NCBI GenBank assembly: GCA_022494885.1
Contig: JAGVSM010000491.1
Span: 103,206 to 167,205 of the forward strand
DNA: 64,000 nt
Direction: 5' to 3'
Source: Micrasema longulum
Taxonomy: Eukaryota > Arthropoda > Insecta > Trichoptera > Brachycentridae
Made by a program: the position numbers and the translations under genes. The notes beneath the pieces were generated by a model, which ran no database searches, was not told the DNA's origin, and saw only the letters and a program-made list of their open reading frames with translations. This document shows, piece after piece, positions 45,475 through 56,900 of the stretch. How positions within the stretch are numbered: the first letter of the stretch is position 1; each line of letters opens with the position of its first letter.

Positions 45475-45491
45475 ATGGATTTTTTCCCCGG
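45475..45491 (+). other. CIMIP2: Candidate first coding exon of CIMIP2
   Basis: ATGGATTTTTTCCCCGG reads M-D-F-F-P-G(part) and is followed by GTAACG. Joined to the exon starting at 47959 it would give P-G-Y-T-G-H-C-P, the family's hallmark N-terminal block, in the required phase 2. The donor is not optimal and the exon is tiny, so this is a guess to be tested against transcripts. Confidence 0.3.
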
Positions 45492-45684
45492 GTAACGCGG
45501 AGCAATATTACCTACATGATATGTATATTATTGTTTATACGTTTTATTTATTTTTATCTGTGTATTTTCTCAATAGTAAATACATAATAAAAAGTCGATT
45601 AAATTATTTTTGTAATGTTTCCTGCTCTGAAGTATCACAGTTATTATTATATTTTCTTTTTTTTTTAAAATTAATATTTCACAA

Positions 45685-45910
45685 AACTCGTCTAGCCATT
45701 CTTGGGTCCCGGGTTCGAATCGTGACTGGCTCAAAGTGAAGTATTTGTTTTAATAGTGATTTAAAACTGCAAAATTTCACTGTTTCCGGACTGGTATCTG
45801 AAACGTAAAACTAGTCACCTTGTCTTCCATGTTTTAAAAGTGATCTAAATACTCTGTCATTGGAAAGCCAATGCAGCACCACTCGATGCGGATAAGGAAA
45901 TAATGATGAT
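45685..45910 (+). mobile_element. SINE copy, plus orientation
   Basis: The head has the B box GGTTCGAATCGTG (45712). The body has CGGACTGGTATCTGAAACGT and AATGCAGCACCACTCGATGC, and the copy ends GGAAATAATGATGATAA. It is related to family A (same CTGGTACCTGAAACGT-like block). Confidence 0.55.
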
Positions 45911-46024
45911 AATTTCCTAAATTCCCTAGAGTAAAGTTTTTCACCATGAGAAAATTGAGTGTTTTTTTTTTAATGGACTACAAACCATTAAAAAAAAGAG
46001 AAGTTTCGTATTTTTTAAATTACT

Positions 46025-46300
46025 CTCCCTGTGCGTCACAAGTTATCTTCGTTGAGTTCTGCTGATTGGTGTGTTGGTTTCTCGTAAACCAGAAATCTAT
46101 CGCAACACTCTATCATTGGTTAATTCGGTAGAACTTGTAACGTAGTTCAATGTATTTTTTATTTTTTTTAATGAAAAAAAGTCATATATTTTCGAGAAAC
46201 TTAACCGCACAATTAAATGCTTTATTTTTTACGGCATGTAAAAAATCATTTTTTGCATACAATTATCCGTAGCGCTGAACTTCTTCGTTGATGAAAAAGC
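46025..46300 (-). mobile_element. Inverted-repeat family, right half
   Basis: CGTAAACCAGAAATCTATCG, CAACACTCTATCATTGGTTA and TATTTTCGAGAAACTTAACC match the right half of the element at 62750-63260. Confidence 0.55.
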
Positions 46301-46429
46301 ATTCATATGAACACTGTATATCGGAAATCGTAAAAAAGGCAAATAAAAAACAACAAGCAAATTGGCTTAAACTTAGTTTGTTTTCACTTTTTTGTTTTTG
46401 TCCATTTTATCTTTGAATACAAACAATGA

Positions 46430-46700
46430 ATTCTGCTTCCTCCTGGCTGTACGAGTATGTCCCATTTACTTGGGGTCAGCCCTCCTAATCCTCGATTTCC
46501 ATGTCGAACTGGGATATTTGTAGTTTTTTACGGCCGGTTGCCACCTAACGCCAAAACCCCTTGTGCAAACTGGGGCTTAAGATACTACCGTTGACTATTG
46601 TTCCTCCGCTGCCATCCTCAACTCAACGTCCTACCCGACGCCGCTGTCTCCCAAAAGTCCATAGCCCGAAGTATGTCCGGATGGCCTGAAAGAAGATAAA
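46430..46700. repeat. GC-rich unclassified block
   Basis: A 270-bp patch near 50% GC (CCCATTTACTTGGGGTCAGC; CAACGTCCTACCCGACGCCG) in 30% GC surroundings. Blocks like these are common in dispersed repeats of insect genomes, but I see no second copy in the window and no open frame. Confidence 0.3.
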
Positions 46701-47958
46701 TATCGACTGCTCCGAGTAAGACAGCACTAAGTCATAAAAGATAGTTTTGCGAGAAAGCAAATTAAAAGTTTGTTTTTTTCCATATTCTTGGGTCAGGATT
46801 GATAAGTTTTTAAAAATTGTAAAAATATATTATTGGTCTACACTTTCTAAGTAATCTAGTATTTTATTAGAATTCCTACTATTTTATAGTGTTTTGGGAC
46901 ATAGTACTGTTTTCTTCGGAATTTGTATTTCAGCTGTGTGTAGTATGTTGATTCTTTCTCTATTCCAGGGAAAATCAAATAAATTATTAAACTTTTAATG
47001 AGCTATTTTATATTAAAAAATGAAAAAGATATCAATTATTAACATAAAAACCACCCAAATTTATGATATTTTTGAAAATCCCAATAAATAAAACTATTCG
47101 AAGCATACAGTCGGTCTATAAAAATTAGGACATACTCAAAATATTTCAAAATTAAGAGATTTTAAACATAAATTTATCTCATCTCTTTAAAAACCTACAT
47201 TTATCATGACAAATTAAAAATAATAAATTTTTATCGACATTATTATTTATCGATCGAAGAAGAAAGTAAGTCTGACTTACAACCATAGACGAAAAATATT
47301 TCCCGGAGAGTAAGGAAGTAAATCAACAATGTAGATCGGTGTTAAGTAAATCAACTTACTTCTTTATTCCATGAAAAAAAATGGCTTTTTGACATACAAC
47401 TATTTTTTATATTAATTTATTAACCATTTCAAAAGAGATACAGTTATGAAAATCTTCTTGGAAGGAAGACAATGATTTATAACCTTCAGAAATGGAAGTA
47501 AGTCAAAAACCTCAATTTCGGAGTTACTGCCTTCTTCCTTGGAGCAGGCGATATATGCCTCTTCCGTTTGTTACGGCGTAGGTACTGATGTCCTCCATCT
47601 CCGCCAGCACATCCATTGAATACAAACAAACAATATTTTCAGTATATCGGAATGTTTTTAGACAAATTCTGGACCTAACGCTTTATGGGGTTTATCAAAA
47701 TTCACAGATATTGAGAACATGAAGAACTTGATTAAGAAGGAAATATGGAATTATCCGTTGAAATACGAGCCAATTATTATGTAAATATGTAGTTTTAAAA
47801 AATGCTGTGCGTTATGGGATAGTTGAAGCTAAGTCGCTTAAGAAGGCATGCGTTTATTTAATTGTTTTTTTCTTTTCAAAATTGGCTTTTCTAACCCAGT
47901 CAATTACGCTTTTTAACTTTTCAGGATCCCCCTTTGTAAAACTTGGTTTGTTTTTCAG

Positions 47959-50900
47959 GTACACGGGCCACTGTCCCCAAGTAAGGTTCAGAATAGGCGA
48001 CACCTACGGATCCATGACCCACAAGATCTTGTTAGACCCCTCTGTGGTCCACGCAGAGAAGCTGATTCTCTCGGATAGGACAAAAGATGATTTCCAAGTA
48101 AGTGCATATGAGTAACTAGTGGAAATATTTTGAACTTCGTTTTGACGGAATCATTCAGATTAAAAAACTACAAGACAAACCGTTATGGTTCTCTTCCCGG
48201 AAACATGTATTGCAAAAATAATAAAATAGATTGACCCTCCAACGCGAAGAAGTGTTGAAATTTTGATTGGTTTAAATACACTGCTTCTAGAAGCAAATTT
48301 AACATTTTAATAAACATCTCTACAGTGGTTTACGTTTTTAAAATCTGCCTGAGTAACATTATGATAATTTAAAGACTTACAGACCCCCTAAAGATGACAT
48401 GGACATAGTGAATGCAAGACACCGCATAGATTATCCTATTTACAAGCATCCAATGATCCCTGGCTATGAAGGTAATTAAATCAGTAACGTTAGTGGGGTA
48501 AAAATAGACATGAAAAATTTATGACATTATGAAATAAACTAAATATTTAAATTTTAGGGTTTGTTCCGCGATTAAGTGGTGAATACGGACAAAGGTTTAC
48601 CGTTTCTGCTACTGAGGCCATGGCGGAATACGAAAGGGAAAATTTGAAACAGAGATTAGCACGGCACCAACTCAAAATGGCCGTTAAAGGAAATATTGAT
48701 CCTAGAAATTTTTCAAATAACTTTGTAAGTTTTAAATTAAACGAATTAATTACCTAACAGTGAAATTGTTGTTTTGCTGCAAAAAAATATTTATTTTTGT
48801 CACTTTGAGCAGGTTGCCAAGGCCCAGTTTAGATTGCCATTGCATAAAGTTAGACCAGAATGTGTTGGTATCCTAAAGGATATGCCAGTAGATGAGCCGT
48901 TTCCGACACCGTCTCGACAATGTCTTTCTCCGCATTATAAATCAGATTCTGTGCATAGGGAAAAAGATGGTAAAGTAATATGTATTCAGATATTTATGTA
49001 CATGTTTTTTTAACCGTGGTCTTACTAATAAAGTGATAATATTATTTACAGAGTTTAGTGGGTGTCTTAATAGTTTCCGTCAAACAGGAAAGAGGATCGA
49101 AAGGACATCCAAAATTGCTGAGATCGCAGATGGTTACAAACACAGAAACACGCCAGAGTGGGCACCAATTAATCTCATTAGGTAAACAAATACTTACCCC
49201 TTAATAATACTGAAACAAATTTATTGATTTATTTATTTATTTTACAGAAACAAACAGTCGATAATGATATAGTAACATTAAAAAACACAGTTTAAAGACA
49301 GACCAACGAAGTTTCTAAATAAGAATCATACATATTATTAAATTGTGTTACAACAAAAGGGTGTGTTTATGTGTATTTGTATGAGAGTAAGTGTAGAGGT
49401 GTGTTTATGTGTATTTGTGTAGGAGTAAGTGTTCAGGTGTGTGTAAGTGTTAGCATCATTAAAAAGTAAGTGGGATCGTATCGCAGCCAGAAATAATGAG
49501 TTTCAATTTATTTTTAAATAAATTAAGGGGCATTTAAAATATATCAATAGATGAAAAAAAAAGCATTATAGTTAGAGCAAGAACGATAGAGAAAAGAGTG
49601 TTGTGCATAGTTAGTGCTACAGACTGGCAGATGGAATAAATACTTGTTCCTTGTCACGCGAAAGGGGACATTAAGATTAATTTTGGAGTGTAGGTAAAAA
49701 GAGTCTACTTTATTATTTAATAATTTATGTAAATAGCATAATGCAGATACAGTGCGTCTATTTTCAAGGGTAAAAAATCCATTTTGTTTGGCAGATTAGC
49801 TGTAAGTACAAAGCGTTTAATTGTTTTTATAATCTAGGTATTTTGAAAATTTTCGTTGAACATTTTCAATCCTTTCTATGTTTGTTGTGTATTGTGGGCT
49901 CAATGATGTACTCGTTCTACAGTTGGTAGGTAAGAACTTTTTGCATTTATTATTGCATGCTATAAACCTTCGTTACACTCATGGCAATACCAAATTTCAC
50001 GTTCTGACATTCTGTTTTGGATTTTAAAGTTTTCGTAATACGTCAAGTGTGTTGCATGTTATATTGATAATAAATATATATTTTTTACAAAAATGACGAA
50101 AAAAAAACCTATGGCGCATTTAAGTAGGCAGGAAAAAATGGTCTTAACAATCGGCGAGATTATTCAAGAACTTCTGACGGCACACCATCAAGGCAAAGAC
50201 GTTAACCTCAATCGTATGAAGTCTCGAATCTCTTCGAAGTACGGGTTGGACAGTTCCCCGCGGTTGGTTGATATAATTTCTGCCGTTCCCGCGGACGCGA
50301 AGAAGATCCTGTTGCCCAAGTTGCGAGCTAAACCTATCCGCACCGCGTCGGGTATCGCCGTCGTCGCCGTGATGTGCAAGCCCCATCGTTGTCCCCACGT
50401 CAACATGACCGGGAATATTTGCGTGTACTGCCCCGGCGGCCCGGATTCCGACTTCGAATACTCCACTCAGAGTTATACGGGGTACGAGCCCACATCTATG
50501 AGAGCCATCCGCGCCCGGTACAATCCGTACTTACAGACGAGGCACAGAGTTGAACAGTTGATGCAGCTGGGACACAGTGTTGACAAAGTGGAGTTTATAG
50601 TGATGGGGGGAACGTTTATGTGCTTGCCAGAAGACTACAGAGACTATTTTATAAGGTAAGTTTTATCTTTATATTTCTTCTTCTTCTTCATTTTTTCATG
50701 GCCTTTTCACATCTCAACTCGGGTGTTCTGGCCAGTGTCGAGTTTTTTTGTGTTTTTTTTTTACATATTTAATTTTCAATTTAATTTTACAATACGCCCA
50801 AGGGGCATTTACAAAAAATATACAGGTAAGTACAAACATAGTGCGTAAAAATTTAAAAGATAAACAACGCTTTTTTGTATGCATGTAGAAACAATAAGAA

Positions 50901-53900
50901 GCATACTGCCATGCAAAATAAAAAGTAAAACTTTACATAGTAAAAAAGAAAAAACAAAATTTTAATGGATATAAGAAAAGTAATTGAATTAAAAAGCAAA
51001 TTGTAAATAACTTGTAAAGAATTCAAACAAAAAAAATAAATACATTTTCATACACTTATAAGTATAAAAAAAAATGGTATCAACAAATAATGAAAATTAG
51101 TTAACAGTAAGTATACATGTGAAAATAATATAATATACGGTACACAAAAATATTTGATAAATTAATATCAGAAAGAGATAAGATAATAATAATACACATC
51201 AAAAACAGAGAAAGAATTGTATGAAAAAGAAAGTTTTATTACGACATTAATAATTAGTTTCAAACCGTGGATTTAAGAACGTTTTAAAATAAATATTTAA
51301 ACATGTGTTTGTAATATAATACATACAAGTTATTATATTAGTATTTAATATAATATATACATATAATAATAAAACATATTTACAGCTTTACACCATTTAT
51401 AACTAGATATTTACCTCAGGTTTTAAATACACATTTATTACAGTGGGGACAGGAGAGTTAGAATATGAATAGGGAATGGGATATTAATATCAGGGAGGTC
51501 GGATAGGAAATCAGGATAACAATCATTTGTGGGGCATCCAAAAAAAATATGGTATAAATCTTCCTCATCAAGCTGACATTCGCAAATAGCAGAGTCCCGG
51601 ACATGGGTTCTGAACAGGTGAGAACCATTGCAGCAGTGCCCAATGCGCATTCTGCATATGGAGGATGTCTCAAACTTGTTCAGAATCACTTTGGAAAACC
51701 AAGGCTTTGCTGTTACATTATCTTTACATTTAAATCAACTCATTCACTTCTCAAAATTTAATATTAGAACAAATATTAGAACAATATTATTTTTTTTGAA
51801 ACATTCTTATAAATATTAAATCATTGAGATATAATATATAGGGGTAACACTCCATACAAATCCGAGCTAAAAAGTCGTCCCCAAAGAAAAAAATGACCAG
51901 CGGAGAGAGCATGTATTGTCACGTCATATCATGTCGACATTGACAAGCAAAACACGTAGTACAGTAAAAAGCACGATCTGTTTACATCAGTCTACTGTAA
52001 GTTCTATTCGGTATGTCGCTCCTTTCCGTATACGCGTCACCTTTATTTAGAGACAGGAGATAGCTTACAACTGGTAATATATCAATAAAATGTTTTTTGA
52101 CATTACTATTAAAATAACTATTTTAAATAAGTATTGATTAAGATAAAAACATTGCTTACCGGTGAAAGGTTATACCATCGCTTTTTCTATCTCTTCCAGA
52201 TTGATTTGTGCAGTATCTTAGCTTACATATAAGCATTTTAGTAATTGCGAGGAGAAAAGTAGCCGGGGAATGGTCCCAACAGACTAAAGTCTGTTCTATT
52301 AAACATATGCCAACTGGCTGCAGGTTGAGGGAACATATTTTGAACGCTCATGTTTACTTTAGTTATATACCTCAATGCTATCTTAAAACAATATTTAAAA
52401 ATATTTTTTTATTTATATTAAAATTTTACATATATTTAAGAGAGAGAAACAATGAAAGAAAGAAAAAGAACAATAAAAAATAAAGTTATAAATATTTTGT
52501 CTTTGCGCCGGCAATATCTGTTAGTGATTTTTTTTTAAGTCTTTAATTCCTCATTAAAATTAAACATTTTGTTTTAACATAACATACTTAAATATTTGTT
52601 CAAAATAAAATTAGGTATTTTTCCTGGTTGTTATCAATAAAAAAATATGTTAAACAAACCTGTGATCAAAAGATACATTGTTTTATTAATTTTCTTTAAA
52701 AAATTTACAGTGTTACTTAACATAATATTCCTGGCGCAATGACGATTTGCAATTCACAATTTGTCGCCCAACTAGACAATAGCCTGTTCTAAGGCAAACA
52801 GATTTTGAATTTACTGGTTTCAAATCAATGGAACATAATAATATAGGAATACAAAAGAGAAATTATCCTAAGCATTAATAGAACATAATAGTATAGTTAT
52901 ACAAAAGAAAAATTGTACTAAGCATCAATAGAACATAATTGTAAAGTTCTACAAAAGAAAAATTATATTAAGCATAAAGAAGAAAGATAAAAATACATTT
53001 TTTTATTGGATTCCCTACATAACTAGGAGTAAATCATAAACCTTTTTGTAGGTTTCATTATGTTAGGTAGATGTACTCCAGAGTAATCTTTTACATTGAA
53101 ATAATATCACTATAAGAAATGTGTTAAAATAAAAAAGAAAATGTAATAGATAGTGAACATTCTTGTAGCAAATAAACATTATTATTGTCATTACTTTGTA
53201 TAATTAGTTTAATTTGATTGATAATGTTGGTTAAATGTATTTTATTTCTAGAAATCTGCACGACGCTCTATCCGGGCACACATCCTCTAGTGTGGCAGAG
53301 GCGGTAAAATATTCCGAGAAGGCAAGAGTCAAGTGTATAGGAATCACAATAGAGACCAGACCAGACTATTGTCTCAAGAGACACCTCTCCGATATGCTCA
53401 ACTACGGGTGCACAAGGTAATAAATACTACAAAACCCCTGGACTTGCTTGTTAGAGATAGAAAATGACATATCTTCAGTACTAGAATGACTAATACAGTA
53501 TCTGTATTCTGTATCATAGAACTGTTCTGTATATGCAATTGAACCAGAACCCTCCACGAGTTTTTTTGACTCGATCGCTACTCATGGTTACTGTTATGTT
53601 AAACAGCGTATCCACATGTATCGACTTATTTAATTTTAGCCTTGAGTAGAAAACATTTTGATGAAGTTTGATGGGCGGCGCTAGTGTTAAAATGGGTGAT
53701 ATTCCTATTGTTGGATTTTTTTTCTCAATCTTCAATGATTTTATTAGATTGGTTGTAATTTTAGAAGTTTCTATTTCTTGCGAGGGTTGGATTATCAAAA
53801 TCAGAAAAAATCAACTTGATAAAATGTGCATGCTTTTATTTAACGAAAAATAAGATAAACTGTTGAGAGTTAAAAGAACTCCATTCTTGATTTTGTCGAT

Positions 53901-56900
53901 AATGCTTATCTCAGCCTTACATAATGTACGGATCTCTACTCTTGTGCATCTATCGTACATAGTTTTACTACACATTCGCCTAAGAGATCGCATTTTGACA
54001 GCATTCGGCCTACTTTCATTCCTGTTTTTTCAAGTCCATACTCTGCTCTCATTCATCAGGGTCGGGGCCGGGACTCCATTGTGAGCTGCTAATTTTTCCT
54101 CTTGCGACAAACATTTATTTGCCAAGGTTGTTCACTCTGTTCCGGGCACTCACCCTCCTTTCAATATCTTTCTCAGTCGTATTTGTTTATTATTATTTGT
54201 TATAGGCAGGCAGCCTTTGCTGGTGCGCCTATATCTCATACATATGTATGTATCTTCATGTTGTATTTACAGATTAGAAATCGGAGTGCAGTCAGTTTAT
54301 GAGGATGTAGCTAGAGATACAAACCGAGGGCATACAGTAAGAGCTGTATCAGAAAGCTTTCACATGGCTAAGGATGCTGGATTTAAAGTTTGTATTTTTT
54401 TTTATTTTTTTTTTTTTTGGGGATTTCAACAGTAATACATGTAATACAAATATAACAAATAACATATACAGAGAATAAAACCAATGACAGATATTCACAG
54501 AAATACATTAAATACACGTACAATACATACTAGTGTGTTTGTGTGAGTGTAAGTGAGTGAGAGGGTGGGTGTGTGGGTGTGTGGGTGTTATATTGGAAAG
54601 AGGGTGTCAGGTATCGAAAATATAAATATATATAAAATATTAAGAAATAGAGATAAAATTTAATAAAATAAAATAAAACTTTATTATTGAAACTAAGTAT
54701 AAGACAAAAAAGTATGTTTTAAGACGCGCATTTTAAATGTTATTTTTTTTACAATCAAATGGATCAATAGGGGAAAGTTCAAATTATATTCACGAGCAAA
54801 ACGTATAAGTGGAGAGTTCTGGGCAAAGTTCGTACGAACTGCTGGCACATGAAATAGAGAGCTCGTCGTGTGACGGGTGCGGTAGCCGGGGACATTTAAT
54901 GATAACTCTGACAAACGAGCCGGACTATCAAGGCGTCCACTAAGTATGTCATGAAGCACCCCCATGTCCAACAGTAGACGGCGATCTTCTAAAGTAAGCA
55001 AGTGGTGTTTTTTGCAGGAAGATATATAATTGAGATCGGTATACCTGCATCTCCAGTTAAGATGTCTAAGAAATGTCCATTGAATTTTCTCAAACTTTTC
55101 TTTATGTGTGACATATTGTGGAGACCAAACAGAAGAGGCATACTCGAGCAAACTGCGAACATGAGCAAAGTAGACCATTTTAATACACGTGATATCTTTA
55201 AATACCTGACATGTACGAAGTACAAAACCAAGGTTTCTATGTGCACGGGTCAGTATGTCATCGAAGTGATTCTCAAATTATAAGACATTATTTTATTTTA
55301 ATAACCATCTTTGGTAGGATGTATTTTCTGTTTTGAAAACCAGTGAAAGTTCTCATTCCACACACCTCAAAAACCGTTCTAAAGACCAAAGGTTTTACTA
55401 TATTTAAATAAGATATAAAAGAGTAAAATTGGAACAAAACTTAAATGCTTGCTTTCTCAAAACAGGGATTTGAGAGTTAAAGCTTTTTGCCAGTATACCC
55501 ATGATATATTAGGTATTAACATAAATTATGATCACTTTTTTCCAAATTTAAAAATGAGCACCAAAACAAAATGGTAAAGGTTATACGTTATTCGAAAGAA
55601 AATTTTCTGCTCTACAAGATATTGTGTTTGCTTTTATGCTATATATTTTATTTTATTTGATTATAAGCCTTCAAAATAAAATGTCGAGTAGACAAAAGTG
55701 TTGTGTTCTCTTGTACTCTTCATTTGGAAAAAAATGGACAGATTAACACCCAACGTTTTGTCCTATTTTATATAAATTTAATAAACTCAATTTAGATTAT
55801 TATTATCATTATTATGAAAAATAACTTAACTCCCACATGTCTGCCTAGATCATGCTATTACAATATGCCTACCGTAATTAAAAATAATTTCTGAGGTTGT
55901 CTAGGTTAAGTTCAGACAATGTATTATATTCAATGCCAATCCATGTGGGCTTTTGTAAGCCTGTTGATTGGTTTTAAATAAATGCCTCAATAACTTTAAA
56001 TTTTTACACATCTTATACAAGTTGGCTTAGTCAAAAATATGTTAAGAATGTCCAAATGTTTGTAGACAAAGACTAGAATTTACTCCCGGCTAGAAGTTAT
56101 CAAGGTTGACATAATGTCGAGTTTCTGGCTGAAGTTGGTAACTAACATTTCACTAGTTGTGGGATATTGCAATTTTTAAATAAAAAGCTCACTCCAAATT
56201 AACAATTCAAATAAAACCAAAAGTAGAATATTATAAAACATTTGTTTTTGTATTTATAAGATACGAAATATTTGTATTTACTTTTTAAACAAAGATTATT
56301 TGATACCAGTTATGAAGAGATCCCCCTTTTCGATATTGCAATATTGAGGAAGAACATTTTGGAGAATAGAATATGGAAGTCTAGGCATTTATTTAATTTT
56401 ATTTTTGCACCACAACAGGCTAGGAGGCCCAATTACAGTAGTGAATTACATCACAGAACACCCAGGCTTGAGAAAAATCACATTTAATTTTCGTGTTCTC
56501 ACTGGGAATCGAACCCCGAACCTTCCGTCTGTGAGTCAAGCGTCTTGACCACTACACCACGGAGGCCGCCGACCTATGACCTGCATTGGCAAATTCCTTA
56601 TTTCAACCATGATAACTTTTTAGAGAATGAAGAAATCCAGCCTTTGTCTACAATAATTTGGAAATTACCAATATTTATTTATTTACTTTATTTTATTTGG
56701 GAAACCAACAGTTCTACATACATATTTATAGTAAACAAACAGATATAGTGTATAAACTCACAACTAATAACAGATTTCCACAAAGTGTACAAAGTTAGTA
56801 AAGAAAATCTATTACATATTATATAAATACGTTTAAAAATGTTATTTTCATGTACTCATAAATATTTTTCAATAATCAAAGAATTTTTTTAAAGAACAGT

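Noticed and set aside
47807..47958. Upstream in-frame extension of the first CIMIP2 exon (ATG at 47807)
   Set aside because: It crosses a strong acceptor (TTTGTTTTTCAG|G), is hydrophobic and AT-biased, and lacks the expected P-G before Y-T-G-H-C-P. It reads as intron.
48383..48471. Use of the acceptor ACTTACAG at 48382 for CIMIP2 exon 2
   Set aside because: It gives an immediate in-frame stop (ACC CCC TAA); the AAG acceptor at 48374 keeps the frame and adds T-Y-R, which fits the family.
50144..50466. Minus-strand frames opposite ELP3 exon 1
   Set aside because: Shadows of the strongly conserved ELP3 coding strand, with no family resemblance.
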